A stretch of DNA of 64,000 bases, taken from assembly GCA_963837425.1 (NCBI GenBank), contig CAWINH010000002.1, positions 1 to 64,000 of the forward strand, written 5' to 3'. This DNA is from CAWINH01 sp963837425. Its GTDB lineage: Bacteria; Chloroflexota; Limnocylindria; QHBO01. The notes under the pieces were generated by a model. That model saw nothing but the letters and a program-made list of their open reading frames with translations, ran no database searches and was not told the DNA's origin. The translations under genes were made by a program, and so were the position numbers. Positions 9,067 to 17,276 of the stretch are shown here, one piece after another (positions within the stretch are counted from its first letter, which is position 1; each line of letters opens with the position of its first letter).

Positions 9067-10470
9067 TCAGGGTGCGCGGTGCGCCTCGAGGATCGCCGCC
9101 ACGGTGCGGTCGGCATCGGCCTCGGTCGTCGCCCAGCTGCTGATGCTGAGTCGCATGGCGGCCCGGCCGTGCCACGAGGTGCCGCCCATCCAGGCTTCGC
9201 CCCCCTCCTGGACGCGAGCGATGACCGCCCGGGTCCGCTCGTCGTCGTCGCCGAACCGCACGAGCACCTGATTGAGGACCACGTCGTTGAGAATCGCGAC
9301 CCCCGGCTCACCGTCCAGGCGGTCCGCCATGCGTCGCGCGAGGGCGCAGCAGCGATCCACCAGGTCCGCCACGCCGGAGCGGCCGAGCGACCGGATCGCG
9401 GCGTACACGGCGAACCCGCGCGCTCGCCGCGAGCTGTCGACGACGTACTCCCACGGGTCGCGGTGGCCCTCGACCTGCATGAGGTACGCGGCGGTCGCGG
9501 ACATCGCGGCTCGATGCGCGGCAACGTCACGGACGGCCACGAACCCACAGTCATACCCTGCGTTCAGCCACTTGTGCGCGTCGGTCGACCACGAGTCCGC
9601 GCGCTCGACCCCGGCCGTGAGGTGCCTGAGCCGCGGCGAGGCCGATGCCCACAGCCCAAACGCCCCATCCACGTGGAGCCACGCGTTCGGCAGGCGCGCC
9701 ACCTGGTCCGCAACCGCATTGGCCGGATCGAAGCCACCGGTGTTCACGTTGCCGGCCTGGATGGCCACGATGACCGGGCCGGCCAAGGCCGGCAGCAGGC
9801 CGGCCAGCGCGTCGGCACGCATCCGGCCCTGCTCGTCGGTCGAGACGCGGTGCACGCGCTCACGCCCGAGCCCCAGGTACTGGAGCGAGGTCAGGAGCGT
9901 GGCGTGTGCCTCCTCGCCGATGACCACCGCGATCTCCGGCGCCCCGAACAGCCCGCGCTCCTCGACGTCCCAGCCCGCCCGCGCCAGCACGGCGTGGCGG
10001 GCGGCCGCCAGGCCCACCGTATTGCCGAGCCCGGCACCGGTCGGAAAGCCGACCCCGGCATCCGCGGGAAGTCCGAGCAGCTCGAGCATCCAGCTCCCGG
10101 CGACGAGCTCCGCACCGGCCGCCGCGGGGGATGTCGCATGGAGCGCCGCGTTCTGGGCCCAGGCGCCGGTCAGCCAGTCGGCCGCCGCGGCGGCCGGCAG
10201 GGCACCGCCGATCACGAAGCCGAAGTAGCGACCCCCGGCTGAGCCAACCAGCCCGGGATCCACAGCCCTGGCCAGCTCCTCGATGACCGCTTCGGGATCG
10301 GCCCCGTCGTCGGGCAGGCTGCCGCCGGCGGCGGAGAGCAGTGCCTCGGCGACGGCGGCATCATCGGCCCGCGCACCAACATGTCGCTCCGCGAGGCCCT
10401 CGAGGTACTCCTCGCCCAGCTCGGCTGCTCGACGCATGGCGCGACGGCGTTCGTCTCCAGCGTCACTCAT
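9067..10470 (-). CDS. Group II PLP-dependent amino-acid decarboxylase
   Basis: 467-residue pyridoxal-phosphate enzyme of the aromatic-L-amino-acid/glutamate decarboxylase group. Visible: RYFGFVIGG, the PLP-contact region around GEEAHATL, the PLP aspartate in LHVDGAFGLW (D268), and the Schiff-base lysine in STDAHKWLN (K300). It removes the carboxylate of an amino acid; the substrate is not predictable, although the short N-terminus and SSWATTEADVD-like end resemble the bacterial tyrosine/aromatic-type enzymes. Its ATG overlaps the stop of the K+ channel gene upstream by eight bases, so both are made from one message. The structured repeat region lies just downstream. Confidence 0.85.
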   Translation of the reverse strand: MSDAGDERRRAMRRAAELGEEYLEGLAERHVGARADDAAVAEALLSAAGGSLPDDGADPEAVIEELARAVDPGLVGSAGGRYFGFVIGGALPAAAAADWLTGAWAQNAALHATSPAAAGAELVAGSWMLELLGLPADAGVGFPTGAGLGNTVGLAAARHAVLARAGWDVEERGLFGAPEIAVVIGEEAHATLLTSLQYLGLGRERVHRVSTDEQGRMRADALAGLLPALAGPVIVAIQAGNVNTGGFDPANAVADQVARLPNAWLHVDGAFGLWASASPRLRHLTAGVERADSWSTDAHKWLNAGYDCGFVAVRDVAAHRAAMSATAAYLMQVEGHRDPWEYVVDSSRRARGFAVYAAIRSLGRSGVADLVDRCCALARRMADRLDGEPGVAILNDVVLNQVLVRFGDDDERTRAVIARVQEGGEAWMGGTSWHGRAAMRLSISSWATTEADADRTVAAILEAHRAP

Positions 10471-11548
10471 GCTGCAGATGCAGTGGCTGGAGCCCCTCGA
10501 GCCCCTGGGCCACGACCACCGCGTCGTCGCCGGGCTGCAGGATGAAGTCGGATGGCGGATTCGTCACCGAGCTCCCATGCCGCGTGACGGCCAGGAGCGT
10601 GGCGCGGTGCTCTGCGCGCAGCTTGGCGGACAGCTCGTCGACGGAGATGCCGCAGTAGTCGTCCGGCAGCTCGACCCGGTACAGCTCCGATCCATAGCCT
10701 CCCGAGACGATGTCGGTCACGATGTCGGAGAGGCCCGGATACAGCGCCGAACGGGCCAGCAGATGCGAGGCCAACCGCGAGGTGACGAGCACCTCATCGG
10801 CATGCGCCTGCTTGAAATGCTCCACGTGCGCCGGGTTGTTGACCTCGGCCACGGTGCGCACCTCGGGCGCAACCGACTCGATCGCCATGACGCACAGGAT
10901 CGAGCGCATGTCTGCGTCGTTCGAGTCGTCGGCCGGATGGACGATCGCGCTGGCGGCCTCGCGAATTCCCGCCCGATCGAGGTCCTCGACCCGGGTGATG
11001 TCCCCACGGACGAAGTAGACGCCATCGCCGGCGGGATTCCGCTCCGCCTCGTGCATGAGCACGATCTTCGTCCGGTACTCGTCGCTGCGCAGCTCCTCGA
11101 TCAGGTCGCGCGCCGTGGTGTTCCAGCCGCAGACCACGATGTGATCCTTGAAGCCGGAGGCTCCCATTCCCTGGCCCTCCTTGAGCAAAAAGTCGATGAG
11201 GAACCCGACGACCGCGCCGGTCATGGTGGCCACGATCGCGACCCCGAAGAGTGACAGCAGCCAGCTGACGACGAAGCCGCCAAAGCTCGTGACGTAGGTC
11301 GAGTCGCCCGATCCGATGACGGTGGTGATCGCCCAGTGCAGGGTCCTGCCGATGCCGCCGACGGTCAGCCGATTCTCGAACACCGCCACGAGCGCGGTGG
11401 CCAGGGCCACGAAGACGACGACCGCGCTGAGCAGGGCGAAGAAGAAGTGACGGTCGACATGGCTGCTGATCCGCTTGGCATGGAACCTCAGCCGCCGCAG
11501 GAGCGGCACGTTGATCCAGGAGCTCAGACGGCCTGCCAGCAGTCGCAT
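10463..11548 (-). CDS. TrkA-type (RCK-containing) potassium channel protein
   Basis: 361-residue channel: a 2-TM pore module (residues about 30-125) followed by a nucleotide-binding RCK/TrkA-N domain (DHIVVCGWNTTARDLIEEL; glycine motif modified to CGWNTT) and a TrkA-C-like end (YRVELPDDYCGISVDELSAKL). The pore loop reads TTVIGSGDSTYVT where typical channels have TVGYGD, so selectivity may differ. The ATG at 11548 (MRLLAGRLSSW) is chosen because it begins just before the amphipathic lead-in to the first helix. Overlaps the decarboxylase start by eight bases (ATGAGTGA), the only case of this geometry in the window. Likely inner-membrane tetramer. Confidence 0.8.
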   Translation of the reverse strand: MRLLAGRLSSWINVPLLRRLRFHAKRISSHVDRHFFFALLSAVVVFVALATALVAVFENRLTVGGIGRTLHWAITTVIGSGDSTYVTSFGGFVVSWLLSLFGVAIVATMTGAVVGFLIDFLLKEGQGMGASGFKDHIVVCGWNTTARDLIEELRSDEYRTKIVLMHEAERNPAGDGVYFVRGDITRVEDLDRAGIREAASAIVHPADDSNDADMRSILCVMAIESVAPEVRTVAEVNNPAHVEHFKQAHADEVLVTSRLASHLLARSALYPGLSDIVTDIVSGGYGSELYRVELPDDYCGISVDELSAKLRAEHRATLLAVTRHGSSVTNPPSDFILQPGDDAVVVAQGLEGLQPLHLQHE

Positions 11549-11582
11549 CGGGTGCCGGGAGTGTAGCGAGGTGGGTGGACGG

Positions 11583-12146
11583 CTACCAGACGTCGCCGGG
11601 GCGCCACTCGCAGCTGATCGGGTCGGTGAAATCGAGGTGCGGCGAGGCGTCCGTGGCGAGGACCATGAGGAAGCCGTCGTCGTCGGGGGTCGGGCGCTCG
11701 CCACCCCGCTCGCGGACAGAGGACGGCCCGCGCCACGTCCGCCAGCCGAGCCGCTCGTAGAAGTGGTGACTGCCGGTCCCGAGCACCCCGATCTCGTAAC
11801 CGGCCGCGATGTGGGATCCCACCTCCCGCATCACGCGCGTCCCGAGCCCCGTCCCCTGGTGAGCGGGTGCCGTCGCCACCGCCTCGACGTACCCGGTGCG
11901 CAACGGCCGCCCGCCGACCTCGATCTCGCGACGCACGACCGCGGCGTGGGCAAGGATCACGCCGTCGACGTCGAGCACGAAGTGACGACCACCGACCGAG
12001 TGTCGCCAGTCGTCGTGGGTGAAGCCGCCACTCTCGTCGTCCGCGAAGGCGGTGTCCATTAGCGCGCGCAGATCCCGCACCTCGGTCTCGGTCAGCTCGG
12101 CTGTCCGTAGCACGCGCAGGCGGGCGCGGTCCCGGGGAGTCGTCAC
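11583..12146 (-). CDS. AAC(2')-I-like aminoglycoside acetyltransferase (GNAT)
   Basis: 187-residue GNAT-fold acetyltransferase. The pattern matches the AAC(2')-I family known from mycobacteria and Providencia: HDDWRHSVGGRHFVL, HAAVVRREIEVGGRPLRTGY, the acetyl-CoA loop region (VATAPAHQGTGLGTRVM, with the Q/R-x-x-G-x-G/A pattern), the WRGPSSV stretch, PDDDG, and the closing CEWRPGDVW that is almost diagnostic. These enzymes acetylate the 2'-amine of aminoglycosides; chromosomal copies often have another housekeeping role. Six bases downstream of the NTPase gene on the same strand. No mobile-element signature nearby, so it looks intrinsic. Confidence 0.8.
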   Translation of the reverse strand: MTTPRDRARLRVLRTAELTETEVRDLRALMDTAFADDESGGFTHDDWRHSVGGRHFVLDVDGVILAHAAVVRREIEVGGRPLRTGYVEAVATAPAHQGTGLGTRVMREVGSHIAAGYEIGVLGTGSHHFYERLGWRTWRGPSSVRERGGERPTPDDDGFLMVLATDASPHLDFTDPISCEWRPGDVW

Positions 12147-12152
12147 GGTGCT

Positions 12153-12752
12153 TCAGCCGCGCGACGGCGCGGGGACCGCCAGACGCTCCCCGCGGAGCGA
12201 GGCGAGGCGCTCGGCGATCGCCCACCAGTCAAACGACTCGGTGACCTGCGAAGCGGGCAGGCCGATCAGCCGATCGGCGGCGACGTAGGTCGGTACGACG
12301 CGGTCGAGGATCCGCTCGATCTCGTCGCGAAACGCATCGCTCGTGGATCGGACCCCGTCCGCCTGGAGGCCGATGTCGGGGAGCAGCCGCACGAACAGGT
12401 CGTACGTCTGCGCCCAGCGCCGCACGAGCGGCTCAACGCCGAACGGGTCGGCGTCATTAGTGACCCGCAGGAAGTACGCGAAGTTGTCGACGACGGACCG
12501 ATCCGTGACGACCACTTCGGCCTTGCCGCGCAGCTCGAGCTCCTGCTGGACCTGGGTCATCAGCACCCAGAGCTGGGCCTCGGGCGTCGCGCCCTCGTTC
12601 ATTCCGAGCGGGTTGAAGCGCACGACCTCGCGCCCGACCTCTACGGACAGGCCGGCGCGGCCGATCGTGCTCGCGAAGGCATGTACCGCGTTCGTCTTGC
12701 GGACGGAGTGCGAGCCGATGAAGGCGATCTTGGCTGGAGGGGTCCAGGGCAT
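12153..12752 (-). CDS. AAA-type small NTPase/kinase-like protein with altered P-loop
   Basis: 199-residue protein resembling the AAA_28 (NadR kinase/thymidylate-kinase-like) P-loop group. The Walker A reads GSHSVRKT at residues 13-20, with arginine where the penultimate glycine of GxxxxGK(S/T) belongs. A Walker B-like strand VVVTDRSVVDNFAYF follows near residue 85, where the DR(S/G) resembles nucleoside-kinase motifs. Substrate unknown. Transcribed with the acetyltransferase (spacing six bases). The P-loop change is read directly from the sequence and could be real or a base error. Confidence 0.65.
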   Translation of the reverse strand: MPWTPPAKIAFIGSHSVRKTNAVHAFASTIGRAGLSVEVGREVVRFNPLGMNEGATPEAQLWVLMTQVQQELELRGKAEVVVTDRSVVDNFAYFLRVTNDADPFGVEPLVRRWAQTYDLFVRLLPDIGLQADGVRSTSDAFRDEIERILDRVVPTYVAADRLIGLPASQVTESFDWWAIAERLASLRGERLAVPAPSRG

Positions 12753-12777
12753 GGCTGGCGGTCAGCGTAGCGCAGGG

Positions 12778-13161
12778 TCAGTGCGCGATCTCCCAAATGT
12801 GACCTGCAGGGTCCCGGAAGCTCGCGGTGCGAACCCCCCACGGCCGGTCCATCGGCCCGTTCAGCAGCTCCACCCCGCGGGTCGCGAGCTCGGCACACAT
12901 CCGATCCACGTCGTCGACCTCGATCGTGAACTGCATCCGCGTTCCCGCCTCGGGCAGCGCAACGGCGGCCGGCGAGACGAGGTATGGCGCCGCGCTGACG
13001 TCGAGAAGGTTGATGAGCACGTTCCCGAAGCTGAAGACCGCGGACTCATCGTCCTCGAAGTGGATCGGCAGTCCAAAGGCCCGTTCGTAGAAGCCACGCG
13101 CCGCCGCGAGGTCCTCCACGAACAGCGTGATGGCGTGGATCCCGCCTGGCCACGAGGTCAC
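12778..13161 (-). CDS. VOC-family (glyoxalase/bleomycin-resistance-like) protein
   Basis: 127-residue single-domain vicinal-oxygen-chelate protein made of two beta-alpha-beta-beta-beta modules: GGIHAITLFVEDLAAARGFY at the start, and RMQFTIEVDDVDRMCAEL plus DPAGHIWEIAH at the end. Members bind a metal and act as dioxygenases, isomerases or drug-binding proteins; function here is unknown. GTG at 13161 is the start, preceded by a good ribosome-binding site (AAAGGAGC, nine bases away). Divergent from the PAS gene at 13269. Confidence 0.75.
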   Translation of the reverse strand: MTSWPGGIHAITLFVEDLAAARGFYERAFGLPIHFEDDESAVFSFGNVLINLLDVSAAPYLVSPAAVALPEAGTRMQFTIEVDDVDRMCAELATRGVELLNGPMDRPWGVRTASFRDPAGHIWEIAH

Positions 13162-13268
13162 GGTTGGTGCTCCTTTCCTGCAAATGGAGCGGACTCGAGC
13201 CGCTGCGCACAGTATGCCGATGCTGGAGGGCTGGTCGTCGCGCCCCTGAGGGACTAGCCTGCAGATCC

Positions 13269-13676
13269 ATGGCGCAGCCGATCGAGCGGATCCTCGTGCG
13301 GCACCTCGGCAGCCGGCTCTCGGTGCCGCTCTTCCTCGTCGATACCGACGGGACGATGGTCTACTACAACGAGGCGGCGGAGCAGGTGCTCGGCCGCCGC
13401 TACGACGACGCCGGTGAGATGGGCTTCGACGAGTGGACCACGATCTTCGCCGTCCGTGACGCATCCGGTGACCCGCTCGAGATCGATCGACTCCCCCTCG
13501 TGCGCGCGCTGCGAAGCGGGCGCCCGGCGCACGAGCGATTCGACATCACCGGCCTCGACGGTGCTGCGCGGACCCTGGAGGTCTCAGCCTTTCCGCTCCA
13601 GGGGCAGGGCGGGATTCGGCTCGGGGCGGTGGCGCTCTTCTGGGAGTCTTCGACGGCGGAGGCGCAGGACGGATGA
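13269..13676 (+). CDS. Small PAS-domain protein
   Basis: 135-residue stand-alone sensor domain. It has the PAS order VPLFLVDTDGTMVYYNEAAEQVLGRRY, a linker with DPLEIDRLPLVRAL, and a closing FPLQGQGGIRLGAVALFWES strand pair. No output domain is attached. Its TGA (13674-13676) overlaps the ATG of the metallo-hydrolase by four bases, so the two polypeptides are made together. The PAS protein probably senses a small ligand or redox state for the hydrolase or for a separate partner. Confidence 0.7.
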   Translation: MAQPIERILVRHLGSRLSVPLFLVDTDGTMVYYNEAAEQVLGRRYDDAGEMGFDEWTTIFAVRDASGDPLEIDRLPLVRALRSGRPAHERFDITGLDGAARTLEVSAFPLQGQGGIRLGAVALFWESSTAEAQDG

Positions 13677-14503
13677 TCGTCCGCCTATGGGGGACCCGTG
13701 GCTCGGTGGCCAGCCCTGGGCCCGAGACGGTGCGCTACGGCGGCAACACTGCGTGTGTCGAGGTCCGTACCGACACGACGCTCCTCGTCCTCGACGCCGG
13801 CACCGGAATCCGTCGCCTCGGGGTGGCCCTGGCCGGTTACACCGGGCGCATCGACCTCCTGCTCAGCCACCTCCACATGGACCACCTGCAGGGGATCGGC
13901 TTCTTCGCGCCCTGCTTTCGCCCCGACGTCGAGTTCCACATCTGGGGGCCGCCCTCGACGACCCAGGACCTCGGCGAGCGGCTGGCGCGCTACCTCTCGC
14001 CGCCGCTCTTCCCGGTCCGGTTGCGCGAGCTCGGCTCGCACGTCTCGCTCCACGATGTCCCCGTCGGTCCATTCGAGATCGGCGACCTGGTCGTGTCCGG
14101 CCGGTCGATCATCCACCCCGGTCCGACGGTTGGGTTCCGGATCCAGGGGCAGTCAGGCACGCTCGCCTACCTCCCAGATCACGAGCCGGCGCTCGGAGCG
14201 ACCGCCTTCCCGCTCGGCCCGGCCTGGACCTCCGGCCACGATCTGGCCGCCGATGTCGAGCTCCTGATCCACGATGCGCAGTACACCGACGCGGAATACC
14301 CTCAGCGCATCGGCTGGGGCCACAGCTCCATCGATCAGATGTGGGCGTTTGCGGTCCAGGCTGGGGCCAGGCGAGTCGTGACATTCCACCATGACCCGAG
14401 TCACGCTGACGAGCAGCTGGACGGGCTCGTCGCCGAGCTGCAGTCGCGGGACGGGCCGGAGGTGATCGGCGGCGCGGAGGGGCTGGAGCTCGCCGTCGCC
14501 TAG
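13673..14503 (+). CDS. Metallo-beta-lactamase-fold hydrolase
   Basis: 276-residue MBL-fold enzyme. It starts MIVRLWGTRGS and has YGGNTACVEV, DAGTGIR, and the metal motif HLHMDH (H66, H68, D70, H71). Later metal ligands are D167-type aspartate in AYLPDHEP and H in VTFHHDPSH. The WGTRGS/GGNT signature resembles RNase Z/PhnP-like phosphodiesterases, including groups found with cyclic-nucleotide signalling proteins. Cytosolic, no signal peptide. Coupled to the PAS gene. A cyclic-nucleotide or cyclic-phosphate diester substrate is plausible but unproven. Confidence 0.8.
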   Translation: MIVRLWGTRGSVASPGPETVRYGGNTACVEVRTDTTLLVLDAGTGIRRLGVALAGYTGRIDLLLSHLHMDHLQGIGFFAPCFRPDVEFHIWGPPSTTQDLGERLARYLSPPLFPVRLRELGSHVSLHDVPVGPFEIGDLVVSGRSIIHPGPTVGFRIQGQSGTLAYLPDHEPALGATAFPLGPAWTSGHDLAADVELLIHDAQYTDAEYPQRIGWGHSSIDQMWAFAVQAGARRVVTFHHDPSHADEQLDGLVAELQSRDGPEVIGGAEGLELAVA

Positions 14504-14591
14504 CTGCGTCGCACGCCACGGGGCAGCGAGGACGCGCGAGGGCGAGGTGTAGAGTATCGGCCTTCAGAACAGTCCCCTCCGGAGGTAACGC

Positions 14592-15440
14592 ATGCCCCGA
14601 GTCGTTCGCGCGGCGCTGCTGCAGGCGGAATGGACAGGCGACAAGGAGTCGATGATCGAGAAGCACATCCGCTATGCCCGCGAGGCCGCGAAGCAGGGCG
14701 CCAAGGTGATGTGCTTTCAGGAGCTCTTCTACGGTCCGTACTTCTGCCAGGTGCAGGATCCGCAGTACTACAGCTACACGGAACAGATCCCCGACGGGCC
14801 CACGACGAAGCGGATGCAGGAGCTCGCCAGGGAGACCGGGATGGTCCTCATCGTGCCGATGTACGAGGAGGACGAGCACACGAGCGGCATCTACTACAAC
14901 ACCGCCGCGGTGATCGACGCGGACGGCACGTACCTCGGCAAGTACCGCAAGACCCACATCCCGCACGTGAAGGGCTTCTGGGAGAAGTTCTACTTCCGTC
15001 CCGGCAACCTCGGCTACCCGGTCTTCGACACGGCCGTCGGCAAGGTCGGCGTCTACATCTGCTACGACCGCCACTTCCCGGAGGGTGCGCGGGCGCTGGG
15101 CCTGAACGGGGCCGAGATGGTCTTCATCCCGTCGGCCACCAGCCGCGGTCTGTCGGAGTACCTGTGGCGGGTCGAGCAGGTGAGCCACGCCCTGGCCAAC
15201 GGCTACTTCGTGGGGACGATCAACCGGGTGGGCGTCGAGCCGCTCGGCGACGACGACTTCTACGGCCAGTCCTACTTCTGCGACCCGCGCGGCCAGTTCG
15301 TCGGGGACGTCGGCGACGCGCACGAGGAGGAGCTCATCGTTCGCGACCTCGACCTCGACAAGATCGACGAGGTGCGGCAGACGTGGCAGTTCTTCCGCGA
15401 CCGCCGGCCCGATGCCTACCAGGACCTCGTCCGCCCCTAG
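14592..15440 (+). CDS. Carbon-nitrogen hydrolase, beta-ureidopropionase/N-carbamoyl amidase type
   Basis: 282-residue nitrilase-superfamily amidohydrolase with the complete Glu-Lys-Cys triad: E44 in CFQELFYGPYF, K120 in YRKTHIPH and C157 in ICYDRHFPEG. The CQVQ...YYSYTEQIPDGPT segment and VKGFWEKFYFRPGN loop are characteristic of the beta-ureidopropionase/N-carbamoylputrescine group, which removes a carbamoyl group to give a free amine, CO2 and ammonia. Good ribosome-binding site GGAGGT eight bases before the ATG. Followed four bases after its stop by an LLM oxidoreductase and 1.8 kb later by a dihydropyrimidinase, which supports N-carbamoyl-beta-alanine as substrate. Confidence 0.85.
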   Translation: MPRVVRAALLQAEWTGDKESMIEKHIRYAREAAKQGAKVMCFQELFYGPYFCQVQDPQYYSYTEQIPDGPTTKRMQELARETGMVLIVPMYEEDEHTSGIYYNTAAVIDADGTYLGKYRKTHIPHVKGFWEKFYFRPGNLGYPVFDTAVGKVGVYICYDRHFPEGARALGLNGAEMVFIPSATSRGLSEYLWRVEQVSHALANGYFVGTINRVGVEPLGDDDFYGQSYFCDPRGQFVGDVGDAHEEELIVRDLDLDKIDEVRQTWQFFRDRRPDAYQDLVRP

Positions 15441-15444
15441 CCCG

Positions 15445-16440
15445 ATGGATTTCGGATTCACGCTCAAGCCCGAGCACGACCTGGCGCGAACCGCCGAGCT
15501 CGCCAGGCGGGCCGAGGCGAACGGCTTCAGCCATGGGTGGCTGTTCGACAGCCACGTCCTGTGGCGTGAGCCGTACGTCCCGCTCACGATCATGGCCCAG
15601 GCCACCGGGCGGATGCGCCTGGGGACCTGCGTCACGAACCCCGCCACCCGCGAGCCGTCGGTGACGGCGTCGACGCTCGCCGTGCTCGACGAGGTCTCCG
15701 ACGGGCGGATGGACCTGGGGATCGGTCGCGGTGACAGCGCGCGCCGCGTGCTCGGCAAGCCGCCCACCACACTGAAGACCCTGGAAGCGGCGATCGAGGC
15801 GATCCGTGGCCTGGTCGAGGGCCGCACGGTCCAGTACGAGGGCGCCGATCTGTCGCTGCCCTGGGTTGGCGAGGGGCGGTGGACCCTGCCGGTCTGGGTC
15901 GCCGGCTATGGGCCGATGGCGCTGAAGATGACCGGCCGCGTCGCCGACGGCCTCATACTCCAGCTGGCGGATCCGGACCTGATCCGCTGGTTCGTGGGGC
16001 AACTGCGCGAGGCGGAGGCTGCCGCCGGCCGGCCCGTCGGCAGCGTCAGGGTCCAGGCGGCAGCCCCGGCGCACGTAGCGCCGCGCGAGGATGGGCGCGA
16101 GCGGACGCGCTGGTTCCCGGCCCTCGTCGGCAACCACGTCGTCGACCTCGTGAACCGCTACGAGCCGGACGAGCTGCCCGAGGCGCTGACCGGGTACGTG
16201 CGGGATCGGGCCGGGTACGACTACACCCATCACGCGGAGGTCGGCTCGGACAACGCCGCGTTCGTGGGTGACGAGGTGACGGACCGGTTCTGCGTGTTGG
16301 GCGAGCCGGCCGAGCACCTCGAGAAGCTGCGCGAGCTCGCCGACGCCGGGGTCGACCAGTTCAACATCTACCTCATGAACGGCGACGAGGAGGAGCAGAT
16401 CGACCGCTACGGGCGAGAGGTGATTCCGGCGCTGGCCTAG
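15445..16440 (+). CDS. LLM-class flavin/F420-dependent oxidoreductase
   Basis: 331-residue TIM-barrel luciferase-like enzyme using F420 or FMN. Family features: DFGFTLKPEHDLARTAELARRAEANGF at the start, RMRLGTCVTNPATREPSV, GRMDLGIGRGDSARR, and VWVAGYGPMALKMTGRVADG. It resembles a subgroup that, from memory, is often found beside dihydropyrimidinase genes. Placed four bases after the carbon-nitrogen hydrolase and before the dihydropyrimidinase, it could be an unrecognised step of pyrimidine or hydantoin turnover. ATG at 15445 is preferred over an in-frame ATG inside the previous gene. Confidence 0.85.
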   Translation: MDFGFTLKPEHDLARTAELARRAEANGFSHGWLFDSHVLWREPYVPLTIMAQATGRMRLGTCVTNPATREPSVTASTLAVLDEVSDGRMDLGIGRGDSARRVLGKPPTTLKTLEAAIEAIRGLVEGRTVQYEGADLSLPWVGEGRWTLPVWVAGYGPMALKMTGRVADGLILQLADPDLIRWFVGQLREAEAAAGRPVGSVRVQAAAPAHVAPREDGRERTRWFPALVGNHVVDLVNRYEPDELPEALTGYVRDRAGYDYTHHAEVGSDNAAFVGDEVTDRFCVLGEPAEHLEKLRELADAGVDQFNIYLMNGDEEEQIDRYGREVIPALA

Positions 16441-16447
16441 GGCGGTC

Positions 16448-17071
16448 TCAGACCGCGCTGTCGGAGAGCCTGCCCTTCGCTGCGCCGGCGAGCCAGACCG
16501 CGGCCAGACACACGAGGGCCATCCCCGCCAGGATTGCGAGACAGTACAGGGCAACGGTGCCGTACCCGCCATTGGCGGGGTCCACGAAGGGGTAGGGATA
16601 CTTGTCCACGATCGGCCCCTTGATGAGCGTGTAGACCAGCCACGCTGCCGGGTAGCTCAACCACAGCAGCCCGTCACGGAGGGTCAACCTGCTGCGGGGT
16701 GGGTCGACGAGCCAGTCGGCGACCATGACGATCGGCATCAGTTCGTGCACCACGTCGTTGACCCACGGGATAGCCGTGTCGACGTTCGTGCCCGACAGCA
16801 GGACGCTGAACACGACGCCGGTCACGGTCATGTAGACGACCGCACCGCCACGGACCAGGTCCATCGCACGCGAGGGGCGGTCGTCGCGGAGGACCAAGAG
16901 CAGGAGGACGGCGGCCGCGATCAGGTTGCTCTGGATCGTGAAGTAGCTGAAGTAGTGCAGTGGGTCCAGCACGCCGCGGCCGGCAAGGTCGGTCAGCTGG
17001 GTGGCGATCGCCGCGAGCGTGAGGAGGGCAAAGACGACCCTGTATGCGGAGATCACGGCCCGGCGGCTCAT
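16448..17071 (-). CDS. Pr6Pr-family (FAR-17a/AIG1-like) integral membrane protein
   Basis: 207-residue membrane protein with six predicted helices. YFTIQSNLIAA near residue 45 and PWVNDVVHELMPIVMVADWLVDPP near residue 110 are typical of the Pr6Pr/FAR-17a group, where Asn and His in these motifs are conserved. Eukaryotic relatives hydrolyse fatty-acid esters of hydroxy-fatty acids; bacterial function is unknown. It is the only minus-strand gene between the carbon-nitrogen hydrolase/LLM pair and the dihydropyrimidinase. ATG at 17071 selected at the beginning of the first helix. Confidence 0.7.
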   Translation of the reverse strand: MSRRAVISAYRVVFALLTLAAIATQLTDLAGRGVLDPLHYFSYFTIQSNLIAAAVLLLLVLRDDRPSRAMDLVRGGAVVYMTVTGVVFSVLLSGTNVDTAIPWVNDVVHELMPIVMVADWLVDPPRSRLTLRDGLLWLSYPAAWLVYTLIKGPIVDKYPYPFVDPANGGYGTVALYCLAILAGMALVCLAAVWLAGAAKGRLSDSAV

Positions 17072-17276
17072 CGGCGCGCACACTATCAGCAGCGGCTCCG
17101 ATCGTCCACGGGACGTCGGATACAGATCAGCTTCGTGGCCGGCTTTGGTCGAGCCGACCTTCGGCACCGGGGCCTGGCCGGACGACCTGCCGACGCCCCA
17201 GGCCCGCGCGGTACCATCGGGCTTCACACCAGCGAACACCCGAAAGAGCGCCGACCTGCTGCGACGGAGGAGATCC

